Assembly: GCA_963700495.1 (NCBI GenBank)
Contig: CAVOXT010000001.1
Span: 1,251,931 to 1,315,930, forward strand
Reading direction: 5' to 3'
Source of the DNA: JACCTU01 sp963700495
GTDB lineage: Bacteria; Actinomycetota; Thermoleophilia; Gaiellales; Gaiellaceae
DNA length: 64,000 nucleotides
Shown here: in pieces, positions 17,684 to 27,139 of the stretch
How positions within the stretch are numbered: position 1 is the first letter of the stretch
Layout: every line of letters starts with the position of its first letter
The notes under the pieces: model-generated
What the model saw: the letters and a program-made list of their open reading frames with translations, nothing else
The model's database searches: none
What the model was told of the DNA's origin: nothing
Position numbers and translations under genes: made by a program

Positions 17684-18484
17684 CTACTTGACCTTGATCG
17701 ACGCCGTGCGCGTCACGCGCGCGCCGTCGAGCGTGACCGCCGTCGTGACCTTGAGCGTCTTCCCCTTCGCAGCCTTCGGCACGACGCCGGAGCACGTCGC
17801 ACCGGCGGCGCTGAACGTCGGCGACACCTTGACCGCCTTCGCTCCGACTTTCGCCGTGCAGACGATGTTGTCGACGACGCTCGTCAGCTCTGCGAGATCG
17901 CTTCGCCGAACCTGCGCGGACGTCGAGAACCTCTTCCCCGCTCCGACCGACTTCGCGGCCTTGAAGCTTGCGACCTGGAGTTGCAGCGCCTCGTTCGACA
18001 GCTCGTACTCCGCGAGCGCGGCGTCGCTGGACGCTGCAGGGAAGGTCAGCACGACAAAGCGCAGCGTCGGGCCGGTGAGCGCGAGGTCGCTTCGGTCGAC
18101 CGCGAGTCTGAACCCGTTGTACGAGTAGCCGTAGACCGTCTGCGACGGAGCGGAGACGAACTGCGTGCCGTCCCACTTGCCGAGGCCGACGCCGTCACCG
18201 GTGAGCCGGAGCCCGTACTCGAATCCTTCGAGCCCTGTCGCGCTGTTCAGGTCCGAGTCGACGAATACGGCGATCGCCTCCTCACCGGTGAGATCCGTCT
18301 TGCCGGCGAGGTCGACGATGAACGTGACCGCCTTGGGGTTGCTGCCGATCCGGACGCGCGTGATGTCGGGATTGCCGTCGCCGACCGGATCATCCACCGA
18401 CACGACCTCGAGAACGCGGCCGGCGGCGGGTGCGGCACCGAGCAGCGAGAGAGCGCCGATGAGGGCGAGACCCCTGGTTCTCAT
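17684..18484 (-). CDS. Secreted protein of unknown function
   Basis: 266 aa with a signal peptide (LALIGALSLLGAAPAAG). The N-terminal half (about 25-150) has a beta-rich pattern with D-rich loops (DDPVGDGNPDITRV, FVDSDLNSATG), like domains in other secreted actinobacterial proteins. The C-terminal part resembles an Ig-like fold with two cysteines (IVCTAK, GATCSG). No enzyme motif. Convergent with corA. Confidence 0.7.
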   Translation of the reverse strand: MRTRGLALIGALSLLGAAPAAGRVLEVVSVDDPVGDGNPDITRVRIGSNPKAVTFIVDLAGKTDLTGEEAIAVFVDSDLNSATGLEGFEYGLRLTGDGVGLGKWDGTQFVSAPSQTVYGYSYNGFRLAVDRSDLALTGPTLRFVVLTFPAASSDAALAEYELSNEALQLQVASFKAAKSVGAGKRFSTSAQVRRSDLAELTSVVDNIVCTAKVGAKAVKVSPTFSAAGATCSGVVPKAAKGKTLKVTTAVTLDGARVTRTASIKVK

Positions 18485-18564
18485 ACAGGCCTTTCGTTGA
18501 CGGCTGCGCCTGCTTCATACGTGCCGCGCCGCGCGCTGTCAACCGCTGGTTGGATACAGGCGTC

Positions 18565-19044
18565 ATGGAGCAGCTCTGGGCGCCGTGGAGGCTCGAGTAC
18601 ATCACCAGCGCGGACGAGCAGGCGGGCTGCATCTTCTGTCTCGCGCACGAGGGAGACGACGAGGACCGGCTCGTGGTGCACCGAGGCGAGCGCGCCTTCG
18701 TGCTGCTGAACCGCTTCCCCTACGCCTCAGGGCACCTGATGGTCGCCTCGTACCGGCACGTCGGGGAGTTCGGCGACCTCGACGACCACGAGGCGCTCGA
18801 GATTCATCGCCTTGCGGAAGGCGGGATCGCCGCGCTCTCGCAGGTGTACGGGCCGCAGGGCTACAACCTCGGCTGGAACCTCGGCCGGGTTGCGGGCGCC
18901 GGGGTGGTCGACCACGTCCACCTCCACGTGGTGCCGCGCTGGGCCGGCGACACGAACTTCATGCCGGTGCTCGCGGACGTCAAGGTGATGCCCGAGCACC
19001 TTGCGGAGACGCGCCGCAAACTCGCCCAACAATGGCCACGCTGA
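18565..19044 (+). CDS. HIT-family nucleotide hydrolase/phosphorylase
   Basis: 159 aa with the catalytic histidine triad HVHLH (117-121) followed by VVPRW, and a CxxC pair (CIFC, 22-25) as in AP4A phosphorylase-like HIT proteins of actinobacteria. Start ATG 18565 gives the canonical MEQLWAPWR N-terminus. Probably cleaves dinucleoside polyphosphates or AMP conjugates. Confidence 0.92.
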   Translation: MEQLWAPWRLEYITSADEQAGCIFCLAHEGDDEDRLVVHRGERAFVLLNRFPYASGHLMVASYRHVGEFGDLDDHEALEIHRLAEGGIAALSQVYGPQGYNLGWNLGRVAGAGVVDHVHLHVVPRWAGDTNFMPVLADVKVMPEHLAETRRKLAQQWPR

Positions 19045-19095
19045 TCCCTCGTTCGGAGGGGTGACGAGACGGCCAAAGAAGCCGATCATTAGAGC

Positions 19096-19239
19096 ATGTT
19101 GAGGCGGGAAGACGGACAGACGATGGCGGAGTACGGCGTGATCCTCGCAGTGATCACGTCGGCAGCGCTGGTGGCGGTCGGGCTCCTCTCGACCAGTGTC
19201 GCCGGCGCGGTCGACCGAGCCGCCGGGCTGATCCCCTAG
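19096..19239 (+). CDS. Orphan Flp/TadA-type pilin precursor
   Basis: 47 aa. The class III prepilin signature is exact: a short basic leader MLRREDG, cleavage after Gly7, then QTMAEYG with Glu+5 and Tyr+6, then a hydrophobic helix (VILAVITSAALVAVGLL). No tad secretion genes are in the window, so assembly would need genes elsewhere. An ATG at 19123 is too late, as it would remove the leader. Confidence 0.82.
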   Translation: MLRREDGQTMAEYGVILAVITSAALVAVGLLSTSVAGAVDRAAGLIP

Positions 19240-19406
19240 CAAGCGGCGAAGAACCGTCGCAGGTCGGTACGACACTCCACGTGGAGGGCCTCCGGCTGGC
19301 GTGACCCGTGCGGCTTTCCCACAGCCGGATTCCGCGGCCGCTCCGATGGCGGCGTCGCGGCCCCGGCACAGAGTCGGTGGAGGCGTCAATCCATGGAGGC
19401 ATCGCC

Positions 19407-19559
19407 GTGACACTGCTCTGGTTCGTGATCTGGCTCATCGCAAACACCATCGGCGACAACGAGGTGCTGATCGTCGATCCCGTGAACTGGTGGGCGGGAA
19501 CGCTGATCCTCGCCGTCGCCCTCGACCTCGCCAGGCAGCACGCGCCCAGGGGCAAGTAG
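19407..19559 (+). CDS. Small two-helix membrane protein
   Basis: 50 aa: helix one LLWFVIWLIANTI, loop GDNEVLIVDPVNWW, helix two AGTLILAVALDLA, basic tail. GTG at 19407 has GGAGG 7 nt upstream. Unknown family; follows the Flp pilin on the same strand. Confidence 0.6.
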   Translation: MTLLWFVIWLIANTIGDNEVLIVDPVNWWAGTLILAVALDLARQHAPRGK

Positions 19560-19642
19560 CCCGGGGGCAACAGTCGCACGTCAAGACTCAGTGATTGCCC
19601 AGCGAGACTTAACGGCAGCGCCGATTCGAGCGGCGTACGATC

Positions 19643-20062
19643 GTGCGAGACGAGCCCGTGCTGCAGCGTCTGGCGCTTATCGGTTCCGCCCTCCTGTCGG
19701 CGGCGTTCCTGCTCCTCGGCGCCCTGGCCGAGACGGCGAGCCCGAGTGCCGCGAAGCCGAAGGTGACGCTCGCACTGGCGCGCACGGGCTACGACTACCG
19801 GTGGGAGTACCGCGTGCGCGTCCGGATTCGACCCGCCGGCCCGGCGAAGGCGCGCTCGAGCCGTCAGGTGGTGGCGACAGGCTCGATGTCGGCCCCGGGG
19901 CACGTGATGAGCGCGGGCCCGGTCCGGCTTTCCGCGCGCGGCGTCGGGCTCTACGAGGCGAAGGTCGCGTTCTACATGCCGGGCGAGTGGAAGATCGCGA
20001 TCTCGATCAGCGGAGGAGCGGTCGCTCCCGCCACGGCGAGCTTCGACGTCGTTCTGAAATAG
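19643..20062 (+). CDS. Secreted FixH/YtkA-like domain protein
   Basis: 139 aa, signal peptide (residues 8-30), then a beta-sandwich-like domain with PVRLSARGVGLYEAKVAFYMPGEWKIAISI, the pattern of YtkA/FixH domains linked to metal or copper handling. No metal ligands stand out. GTG at 19643; a GTG five codons later is possible. Confidence 0.6.
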   Translation: MRDEPVLQRLALIGSALLSAAFLLLGALAETASPSAAKPKVTLALARTGYDYRWEYRVRVRIRPAGPAKARSSRQVVATGSMSAPGHVMSAGPVRLSARGVGLYEAKVAFYMPGEWKIAISISGGAVAPATASFDVVLK

Positions 20063-20066
20063 CCAG

Positions 20067-20139
20067 AGCGGGCGATGGGGCTCGAACCCACGACCCTCAG
20101 CTTGGGAAGCTGATGCTCTACCAACTGAGCTACGCCCGC
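20067..20139 (-). tRNA. tRNA-Gly (anticodon CCC)
   Basis: 73-nt cloverleaf on the minus strand: acceptor GCGGGCG/CGCCCGC, anticodon loop TTCCCAA, T-arm GTGGG-TTCGAGC-CCCAT, discriminator T. Confidence 0.96.
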
Positions 20140-20276
20140 GTGGTGAGCCGATTGTACCCGGGTACATACGAGGGGCCGCCGCCGTAGCACGGCCCCTCGT
20201 GGTCGAGATCGTAAACGGTCGGCGTGCTGAGGGGAAGCGCAATACTTCACGCTCGACGACGACTTCTGGAGGGGAC

Positions 20277-21302
20277 ATGGCTGCACCGGAACTGGAGTTG
20301 ACCGCCCGAGCCCTCGTCGCGCCGGGGAAGGGGATCCTGGCCGCGGACGAGAGCAGCGGCACGATCAAGAAGCGCTTCGACTCGATCGGCACCGAGTCGA
20401 CCGAGGAGACTCGCCGCGCCTACCGCGACCTGCTCTTCACGACCGAGGGCGCCGAGGAGTACATCTCGGGCGTGATCCTGTACGACGAGACGATCCGGCA
20501 GCAGGCCGTGGACGGGACACCGTTCCCGGAGCTCCTTGCGTCCAAAGGGATCATCCCCGGGATCAAGGTCGACCTGGGCGCCAAGCCGCTCGCGCTGGCT
20601 CCGGATGAGACGATCACCGAGGGTCTCGACGGCCTTCGCGAACGGCTGAACGAGTACCGCGGCCTCGGCGCCCGCTTCGCGAAGTGGCGCGCGACCTACT
20701 CGATCGGCCCCGCCATCCCGAGCGAGTACTGCGTCTGGGCGAACGCGCACGCGCTCGCGCGCTACGCGGCGCTCTGTCAGGAGGCGGGGCTCGTCCCCAT
20801 CGTGGAGCCGGAGGTGCTTCAGGACGGAACGCACACGATCGACGCGTCGGCGCGGGCGACCGGCCGCGTCCTCCAGGCGGTCTACACGGAGCTCCATGAC
20901 CAGCGCGTCGACTACCGCGGCACGCTGCTGAAGCCGAACATGGTGCTCTCGGGCTATGGCGCTTCGGACCGGGCGTCCGTCGAGGAGGTCGCGGAGCGCA
21001 CGCTCGACGTCTTCTACCGCCACGTCCCTGCGGCCGTGCCCGGGATCGTCTTCCTTTCCGGCGGGCAGTCGGACGAGGACGCGACGGCCCACTTGAACGC
21101 GATGAACGCCATGGGGCCGCATCCGTGGGAGCTGTCGTTCTCGTACGGCCGCGCACTCCAGGCGCCCGCGCTCAAGGCCTGGGGCGGCAAGCCGGAGAAC
21201 GTCCAGGCCGGCCAGCGGGCGTACTACCACCGCGCGAAGATGAACGGCGCCGCACGGACGGGCGCCTACGCGCCGGAGATGGAGGCGGCGGCAGTCTCCT
21301 AG
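20277..21302 (+). CDS. Fructose-bisphosphate aldolase class I
   Basis: 341 aa, cleaves fructose-1,6-bisphosphate to triose phosphates through a Schiff base. Motifs: GKGILAADESSGTIKKRF near the N-terminus, RFAKWRATYSI, IVEPEV, and the Schiff-base Lys219 in TLLKPNMVLSG. Start ATG 20277 after GGAGGGGAC. Its TAG stop shares a palindromic CTAG with the convergent FBPase gene, so the glycolytic and gluconeogenic enzymes for the same step face each other. Confidence 0.95.
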   Translation: MAAPELELTARALVAPGKGILAADESSGTIKKRFDSIGTESTEETRRAYRDLLFTTEGAEEYISGVILYDETIRQQAVDGTPFPELLASKGIIPGIKVDLGAKPLALAPDETITEGLDGLRERLNEYRGLGARFAKWRATYSIGPAIPSEYCVWANAHALARYAALCQEAGLVPIVEPEVLQDGTHTIDASARATGRVLQAVYTELHDQRVDYRGTLLKPNMVLSGYGASDRASVEEVAERTLDVFYRHVPAAVPGIVFLSGGQSDEDATAHLNAMNAMGPHPWELSFSYGRALQAPALKAWGGKPENVQAGQRAYYHRAKMNGAARTGAYAPEMEAAAVS

Positions 21303-22328
21303 ACGTACTCGAGGCCGGACAGGCGGGTGAGCTTCTCGAGCGCGTGCTCGGCCTCGATGCGGCGGACGGTGCCCGAACGGGAACGCATGACCATCGACTC
21401 CGTGATCACGCGGTCGCGTCCGTAGCGGACGCCGCGGAGCAACGCGCCGGAAGTGACGCCGGTGGCCGCGACGAAGACGTTCTCGCCGGCGACGAGGTCG
21501 TCCGTGGTGAGCACCCTGTCGACGTCGAAGCCCGGCCTCGACGAGCCGCCCACGCTCTTCGTCGTCGCGCGGCCACAGCCGGCCCTGGAGCGCGCCGCCC
21601 AGGCACTTGATCGCGGCGGCCGCGATCACGCCTTCCGGCGTTCCGCCGATGCCCATCAGCAGGTCGACTTCGGCGATGCTGCCGTGCGCAGCGGCGATCG
21701 CCGGCGCGACGTCGCCGTCACGGATCAGCACGACGCGCGCACCCGCAGCGCGGAGGTCGATGATCAGCTGCTCGTGCCGGTCGCGCTCGAGGACGATCAC
21801 CGTCACGTCGCGCGGGTGCTTGCCCTTCGCCTCGGCGACGCGGTGGACGTTTTCCGCCGGCGTCGCATCGAGGTCGATCGCGTCCGCGGATTCCTTCCCC
21901 GTCGCGATCTTCTCCATGTAGACGGCCGCGCCGGGGAAGAACATCGTGCCGCGCTCCGCGACCGCGATCACGGCGATCGCGTTCTGTTGCCCGTATGCGG
22001 TCAGGCGCGTTCCCTCCAGCGGATCGACGGCGACGTCGACGGACGGCCCGAACCCACTGCCGACGGACTCGCCGTTGAAGAGCATCGGCGCCTCGTCCTT
22101 CTCCCCTTCGCCGATCACGACGACGCCGTCCATCTGAACGGTGTCGAGCATCAGCCGCATCCCGTCGACGGCGGCCTGGTCGGCGGCGTTCTTGTCGCCG
22201 CGGCCGACCCAGCGGCCCGCCCCCATCGCCGCGGCCTCGGTCACGCGCACGAGCTCGAGGGCGAGGTTCCGGTCGGGCGGCGAGCCGGCGCCGCCTGCCC
22301 GCTCGCTCGTCTCGAACGCCTGCGCCAC
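21299..22328 (-). CDS. glpX: Fructose-1,6-bisphosphatase class II, frameshifted
   Basis: Dephosphorylates fructose-1,6-bisphosphate in gluconeogenesis. Metal and substrate motifs GEGEKDEAPML and DPLEGT (102-107) are clear, with IGGTPEGVIAAAA downstream. One extra G near 21532 (GAGGCCGGG) shifts the frame. The C-terminal 80 residues continue as FDVDRVLTTDDLVAGENVF and end in GLEYV. Repaired length about 342 aa, normal for GlpX. GTG start. Nine nt downstream of an EamA transporter gene. Confidence 0.93.
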
Positions 22329-22337
22329 AGCGCGATC

Positions 22338-23225
22338 CTAACCGGGCGTGACCGGGGCGGCCTCGGGCGCCGCCGCGTCCGAGGGCTCGAGGAAGACGAC
22401 GGTCGCGCCCGCGGCGATCACGAGCGCACCGCCTGTGAGGATCTGCCAGGTCAGCGCCTCGTCCAGGAACGCCCAGGCCATCAGGGCCGCCGAGACCGGC
22501 TCGATGTACGCCAGGACTCCGATCGCCTGCGCCGTCACATGGCGGAGGAACGAGATGTAGAGATAGCCGGAGAGCGCGGTGAAGACGACGCCGAGCGCCA
22601 GCACGGCCGGAAGCTCGGACGCCGTCGGGACGATCCGCTCGGCGCTCAGCAGCAGCGGCGAGATCGCGAGCGCGGCGACCGCGTAGTTCCAGAACGAGAG
22701 CGCGAGCACCGGCACCTCGGCGGCGATCCGCTTCGTCATCAGGACGAGCGCCGCATAGGTCGCGGCCGTGAGGAGTCCCGTCGCGAGGGCGAGCGGCCGG
22801 ACCGCGCCTCCGTCCTCCCCTCCGAGCGCGACGAGGGCGACTCCCGCCGCGGCGGGTACGAGTGCCACCATTGCGACCCGGCTTCGCGGCTCGGGGAGGA
22901 CGAGCGGCGCGAGCAGCGCGATCGCGAGCGGGGCGAGGTAGGCCATCAGCACCGCGACGGCCACCGACGAGAGCTTGATCGTCGCAAAGTAGAGGAACCA
23001 GTGCGCGGCGAGCGTCACGCCGATCAGTGCGACCCGCGCGCGGTGACGGTCGAGCCGCAGGAGCGGCAGCCGGCGCAATGCAAGCGCGACGACCCCGAGT
23101 GTCAGCGCCGCGAACGCAAGCCGGTAGAAGACAAGCACCTGCGCGTCGAGGTCGACCTTGCGGACGATGACCGCGATCAGCCCCCACGACGCGGCGAGCG
23201 TCGCGACGGCGAGGTTCCAGCGCAA
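22338..23225 (-). CDS. EamA/DMT-superfamily exporter
   Basis: 295 aa, ten hydrophobic helices in two EamA repeats. Each repeat has the typical end-of-domain pattern (AHWFLYFATIKLSSVAVAVL; YLYISFLRHVTAQAIGVLAY-IEPVSAALMAW). Metabolite efflux likely; substrate unknown. Precedes glpX in the same direction. Confidence 0.85.
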   Translation of the reverse strand: MRWNLAVATLAASWGLIAVIVRKVDLDAQVLVFYRLAFAALTLGVVALALRRLPLLRLDRHRARVALIGVTLAAHWFLYFATIKLSSVAVAVLMAYLAPLAIALLAPLVLPEPRSRVAMVALVPAAAGVALVALGGEDGGAVRPLALATGLLTAATYAALVLMTKRIAAEVPVLALSFWNYAVAALAISPLLLSAERIVPTASELPAVLALGVVFTALSGYLYISFLRHVTAQAIGVLAYIEPVSAALMAWAFLDEALTWQILTGGALVIAAGATVVFLEPSDAAAPEAAPVTPG

Positions 23226-23315
23226 CGGCTACAGCCCCCGGCGGTGCCGGCGGCCACGCGCCTCGTCCGCGACCGCAGGAGGCCCTCTTGAGCCATCGCC
23301 CGAGCGTACCTGCCC

Positions 23316-23415
23316 GGTGCCAGGCACCTGCCAGGTCCGAAACGGACCGAACGCTTCGTGTGCAGGCGTTTCGTTGCGAAGTGGACAGGTCCGGTGCCTG
23401 GCACCGGACCTGTCC
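23316..23415. repeat. REPIN-like palindromic repeat pair
   Basis: Two related palindromes: GGTGCC-A-GGCACC at 23316-23328, and a perfect 33-bp palindrome at 23383-23415 with 16-bp arms around a single T at 23399. Between them GGTCCG-AAA-CGGACC (23334-23348) forms a third hairpin. The large palindrome begins two bases past the argS stop and may also terminate argS. Confidence 0.75.
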
Positions 23416-23416
23416 G

Positions 23417-24937
23417 TTACATCCGGTCGGGAGCCTCGACGCCGATCAGGTCGAGGCTCCGCGCGATGACGTCCTTCGTCGCGACCGCGAGGCCGAGGCG
23501 GAACGCCTCCGACTCGCCGCTCCCGAGCACGCGGTGGTGGTGGTAGAAGCGGTGGAAGTCGTCGGCGACGCGGATCGCGTACGTCGGCACCGCGTGCGGC
23601 GCGCGCCGCTCCGTCGCCTCGGCGACGACCGACGGGAACTCGGCGAGGCGCTTGACGAGGTCGCGCTCCTCCCGCGCGGGCTCCCCCGGCGGGTCGGCGC
23701 CGGGCCGCGCGCCCCCCGCGTTCCGAAGGATCCCGGCGATCCGAGCGTGCGCGTACTGGACGTAGTACACCGGGTTCTTCTCCGACTTCTCCCGCGCGAG
23801 GTCGACGTCGATCTCGATCGTCTGGTCGTGGCCCCGCGAGACGAGGTACCAGCGCGCGGCGTCTACACCGATCTCGTCGAGCAGCTCGTCCAGGAAGACC
23901 ACGTCGCCGCGCCGCTTCGACATCTTGGTCTGTGCGCCGCCGCGCGTGAGATGAACGAGCTGGTAGAGCAGCACCTCGACTCGGGCCGGGTCGTAGCCCA
24001 GCATGCGCGCGATCGCCGCGTACCAGTTGCGCGTCCCGTGGTGGTCGGCGCCGAGCACGTAGAGCGCGTGGTCGAAGCCGCGGTCGAGCTTGTCGACGAG
24101 GTAGACGACGTCCGCAGCGCGGTACGTCGGCGCGCCCCCTTCGGAGCGGAGCAGCACGCGGTCGTCGTCGTCGCCGTACGCGGACGAGCGTGCCCAGATC
24201 GCTCCGTCCTTCTCGTATGTGTCGAGCCGCGGGATCAACTCCGGCAGCCGCTCCTGCAGGACGCTCTGCAGGACCCAGGAGTCGAAGTGGACCCGGAAGC
24301 GCTCGAGGGAGGCTTCGATCTGCTCGAGCATGGGAGCGACCGGGTCGGCGTCGAGCTGCGCGAGCTGCCGCACGTAGTCACCGTGGTATCCGTCCTCGGG
24401 CGGATCCTCTCCGCGCCGGATCGCATCGACCGAGGCCCGAAAGCGGTCCATCTGCGCGCCGGAGTCGTTGTAGTAGTACTCACGCTCCACCGTGTGGCCC
24501 GCGAACGCAAGCAGGCGCGCGAGCGAGTCTCCGTAGGCCGCGTTTCGTGCGTGCGCGACGTGGATCGGCCCGGTGGGGTTCGCCGAGACCATCTCGACCT
24601 GGAAGCGTTCCCTCGGTGCGGCCCAGCCTGACCCGTAGTCGCGGCCCGCGGCGAGCATCTCCGCGAGCGCGTCGCGGTACCACTCCACTCCGACCCAGAT
24701 GTTGACGAACCCCGGACCGGCGACCTCCGCCCTCTCGACCCGAGGGCTGCCGGCGACCGCCACCGCCAGCTCCTCCGCAAGCTCCCTCGGCGAGCGCTTC
24801 TGCTGCGGCGCGAGGCGAAGCGCGACGTTGGTCGCATAGTCGCCGTGGGATGCGTCGGCGGGCCGTTCGAGCTCGACCGGCGTCCCGGCGGCCTCCTCGA
24901 GCTCGGCCGCCAGCCTCGTGACCGCGTTTGCCGACAT
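23417..24937 (-). CDS. argS: Arginyl-tRNA synthetase
   Basis: 506 aa class I synthetase charging tRNA-Arg. HIGH-type motif in SANPTGPIHVAHARNA (about 115-130), KMSKRRG in the middle, DALR anticodon-binding domain at the C-terminus ending FHRFYHHHRVLGSGESEAFRLGLA. Start ATG 24937 (MSANAVTRLAAEL) because upstream sequence is shared with the divergent DUF3467 gene. Shorter than E. coli ArgS by about 70 residues, as in some other bacteria. Confidence 0.96.
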   Translation of the reverse strand: MSANAVTRLAAELEEAAGTPVELERPADASHGDYATNVALRLAPQQKRSPRELAEELAVAVAGSPRVERAEVAGPGFVNIWVGVEWYRDALAEMLAAGRDYGSGWAAPRERFQVEMVSANPTGPIHVAHARNAAYGDSLARLLAFAGHTVEREYYYNDSGAQMDRFRASVDAIRRGEDPPEDGYHGDYVRQLAQLDADPVAPMLEQIEASLERFRVHFDSWVLQSVLQERLPELIPRLDTYEKDGAIWARSSAYGDDDDRVLLRSEGGAPTYRAADVVYLVDKLDRGFDHALYVLGADHHGTRNWYAAIARMLGYDPARVEVLLYQLVHLTRGGAQTKMSKRRGDVVFLDELLDEIGVDAARWYLVSRGHDQTIEIDVDLAREKSEKNPVYYVQYAHARIAGILRNAGGARPGADPPGEPAREERDLVKRLAEFPSVVAEATERRAPHAVPTYAIRVADDFHRFYHHHRVLGSGESEAFRLGLAVATKDVIARSLDLIGVEAPDRM

Positions 24938-24955
24938 GGGCTGTATCGTAGGGGC

Positions 24956-25252
24956 GTGGACGACGAGGCCCCGGACCGTCACCTCAACATCCACCTGGAC
25001 CCTGAGCATCTCGCGGGCGTCTACTCGAACTTTGCCAACGTCAGCTTCTCGAGTTACGAGTTCACGGTCACGTTCGCGCGGATCGACCACGAGGTCGAGG
25101 AGGGCGACGTGCCCGGCGTCGTGGTGGCGCGGATCAGCATGGCCCCGCAGTTCATGCGTGAGCTGATGGACGCGATGAGCGACTCGTGGTCGCGCTACAC
25201 GACGACCCAGGGAATCAAGAGCCTCCCCGAGACAGACCCCCGCGGCGAGTAG
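24956..25252 (+). CDS. DUF3467 protein
   Basis: 98 aa. YSNFANVSFSSYEFTVTFARID and RISMAPQFMRELMDAM match the DUF3467 pattern. Starts GTG at 24956, 18 nt from the divergent argS start. Role unknown. The 3' end overlaps the convergent M48 gene by 38 nt. Confidence 0.8.
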   Translation: MDDEAPDRHLNIHLDPEHLAGVYSNFANVSFSSYEFTVTFARIDHEVEEGDVPGVVVARISMAPQFMRELMDAMSDSWSRYTTTQGIKSLPETDPRGE

Positions 25253-26373
25253 CCCAGGCGTCGGCCATCCCCGCGCGCTCCGCGAGCGTCGGGTGCGTGC
25301 CGAAGACGAGCGTCCACCATCGCGGCGGATCCGGGTCGCGAACGCCGAGCTCCGCCACCTTGGCGAAGAACCTCTGCTCGGCAACGGGATCACGTGTGGT
25401 CTCGAGCGCTATCCAGTCGGCTTCGGCCTCGTACCGGCGGGAGACGGCGTTCTCGACCGGAGTCGCGAGCAGGAGCAGGACGAACGCGACCAGCAGCACG
25501 CGCGGCACGTCGTCCGGTTCGCGAAGCGGGCGCGCGTGCCAGCAGCGCGAGCCCGGGCGCGAGCAGAAGCACGAACCAGCCGAGACCCCTCCAGAGGTGC
25601 TCGCGTTGCACGTGGGCGAGCTCGTGGGCGACGAGGAACCCGCGCTCGGCCGCAGGCAGTGCGAGCGTCGTCTCCCAGAGGATCACGCGCTTCGTCGGCC
25701 CGATCCCGAGCGCCTCGGCGTTCAGCAGGCGCGTTCGACCATGTGTCCGGCGGATCTCGACCTCAGGTCGTTCGAGCCCCTCGCGCGCGGCCAGCTCTTC
25801 GACCTGGCGGATGACATCGGCGCGTCTCGCCGGCGCGACCCGCGGGCTGAGCAGCGGCTGGGCGAGGATGACGGCCCCGCCGGCGAGGGCGAACACCGGC
25901 AGCGCGGCGATCCACCAGCGACGACCGAAGCGTCTCGCGAGCCATAGACAGAACGCGGCCGCAAACGCGAGCAAGCCCGCTCGCAGCACCAGCGGTTCGA
26001 CCTGGTCTACGAACCACGCCCCGTAGCCGAGCTGTGCGATGTCGTAGCGGCGCTGCCACCAGAGCACGGCGAGCCCGAACGGCAGCCGGGCAAGGACAAG
26101 CACCACGGCAACGAGTGCGCCGTACGCCGCTGCGCGAACGAGCGGCCGCCCGCGCGGCGAGGGCCGCCACCGGACGAGCACGACCAGCGCTGCGAGCTGC
26201 GCCGCCAGCGAGCCGAGCGCGAGCAGCCGTAGAACGGAGTCGTGACGCTCGGCACGCTCGAGATCGAGCGCAGCGAAGGGTGCCAGCGCGGGCTCGACGC
26301 CGAGCGAAGCCGGAACCTCGGTCCGCCAGAGCAGGAACGCGGCGACGAGCCATGTCGCCGTTAGGGTTGCCAC
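25215..26373 (-). CDS. M48-family membrane zinc peptidase, frameshifted
   Basis: Ste24/HtpX-like protease. Several N-terminal helices, then LVAHELAHVQREHLW (HExxH) near residue 270, followed by a hydrophobic helix. An indel near 25540 separates it from the third zinc ligand segment NAVSRRYEAEADWIALETT and the C-terminal THPTLAERAGMADAW, which is typical of Ste24 (HPT, ERI). Several possible starts (26403, 26394, 26373); GTG 26373 avoids overlap with the divergent phosphoesterase. Confidence 0.88.
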
Positions 26374-26377
26374 CCCG

Positions 26378-27106
26378 ATGCGCGTCGCAGTCATCTCCGA
26401 CATTCACGCAAATCTGCACGCGCTCGACGCGGTTCTCGCCGCGATCGACGCCGAGGCGCCCGATGCGCTCTGGTGCCTCGGCGACCTCGTCGGCTACGGG
26501 GCCCGGCCGAACGAGTGCTGCGCGATCGTCCGGGAACGCGCCGATGTCTGCCTGGTCGGGAACCATGATCTCGTCGCGCTCGGCAAGCTCGGCATCGAGG
26601 ACTTCAACCTCGAGGCCGCGTTTGCCGCGCGCTGGACGCAGGGCGCACTCTCCGACGAGTCACGGAACTACCTCGAGTCGCTCGCGCCGACCGCGGAGCT
26701 CGACAATGCCCAGCTGTTCCACGCGAGCGCGCGAGACCCGATCTGGGAGTACGTTCTCAGCGACGAGGCTGCGCTCGCCACGCTGCTCCTCACCACCGCT
26801 CCCGTTGTCCTCGTCGGACACAGTCACGTCGCCCTCTCCATGAACCTGGTCGACGGAACCTCGGTCTCCGGCGGGCTCGCTCCGGGCGGCAGCGAGTACG
26901 AGCTCGACTCACGCCGGCTCCTGAACCCTGGCTCGGTCGGGCAGCCGCGCGACGGGGATCCGCGAGCGGCGTGGCTGCTCCTCGATTTCGACGCCTGGTC
27001 TGCCTCTTTTCGCCGCGTCGCATATCCGATCGAGCAGACGCAGCGCGAGCTGCGGGAAGCGGGGTTGCCCGAGATGCTCGCCACCCGCCTCGCGGTAGGT
27101 CAATGA
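26378..27106 (+). CDS. Calcineurin-like metallophosphoesterase
   Basis: 242 aa with all dimetal motifs: DIHANL (8-13), GDLVGYG, GNHD, and GHSHV near residue 147. MJ0936/YfcE-like cytosolic phosphodiesterase family. Starts 5 bp from the divergent M48 gene. Substrate unknown. Confidence 0.9.
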   Translation: MRVAVISDIHANLHALDAVLAAIDAEAPDALWCLGDLVGYGARPNECCAIVRERADVCLVGNHDLVALGKLGIEDFNLEAAFAARWTQGALSDESRNYLESLAPTAELDNAQLFHASARDPIWEYVLSDEAALATLLLTTAPVVLVGHSHVALSMNLVDGTSVSGGLAPGGSEYELDSRRLLNPGSVGQPRDGDPRAAWLLLDFDAWSASFRRVAYPIEQTQRELREAGLPEMLATRLAVGQ

Positions 27107-27139
27107 CACGAAGCGGAGCTGTCGGCCGGAAGACTTACG

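Noticed and set aside
19240..19406. Possible riboswitch upstream of the 50-aa membrane protein
   Set aside because: Some inverted repeats exist but no conserved riboswitch core is recognisable.
20247..21298. Minus ORF extending far beyond glpX through the aldolase gene
   Set aside because: It arises only because the glpX frameshift removes the stop; the extension is antisense to the aldolase.
24938..25393. N-terminal extension of argS
   Set aside because: Upstream in-frame sequence overlaps the DUF3467 and M48 genes and has no ArgS similarity; ATG 24937 gives the normal start.
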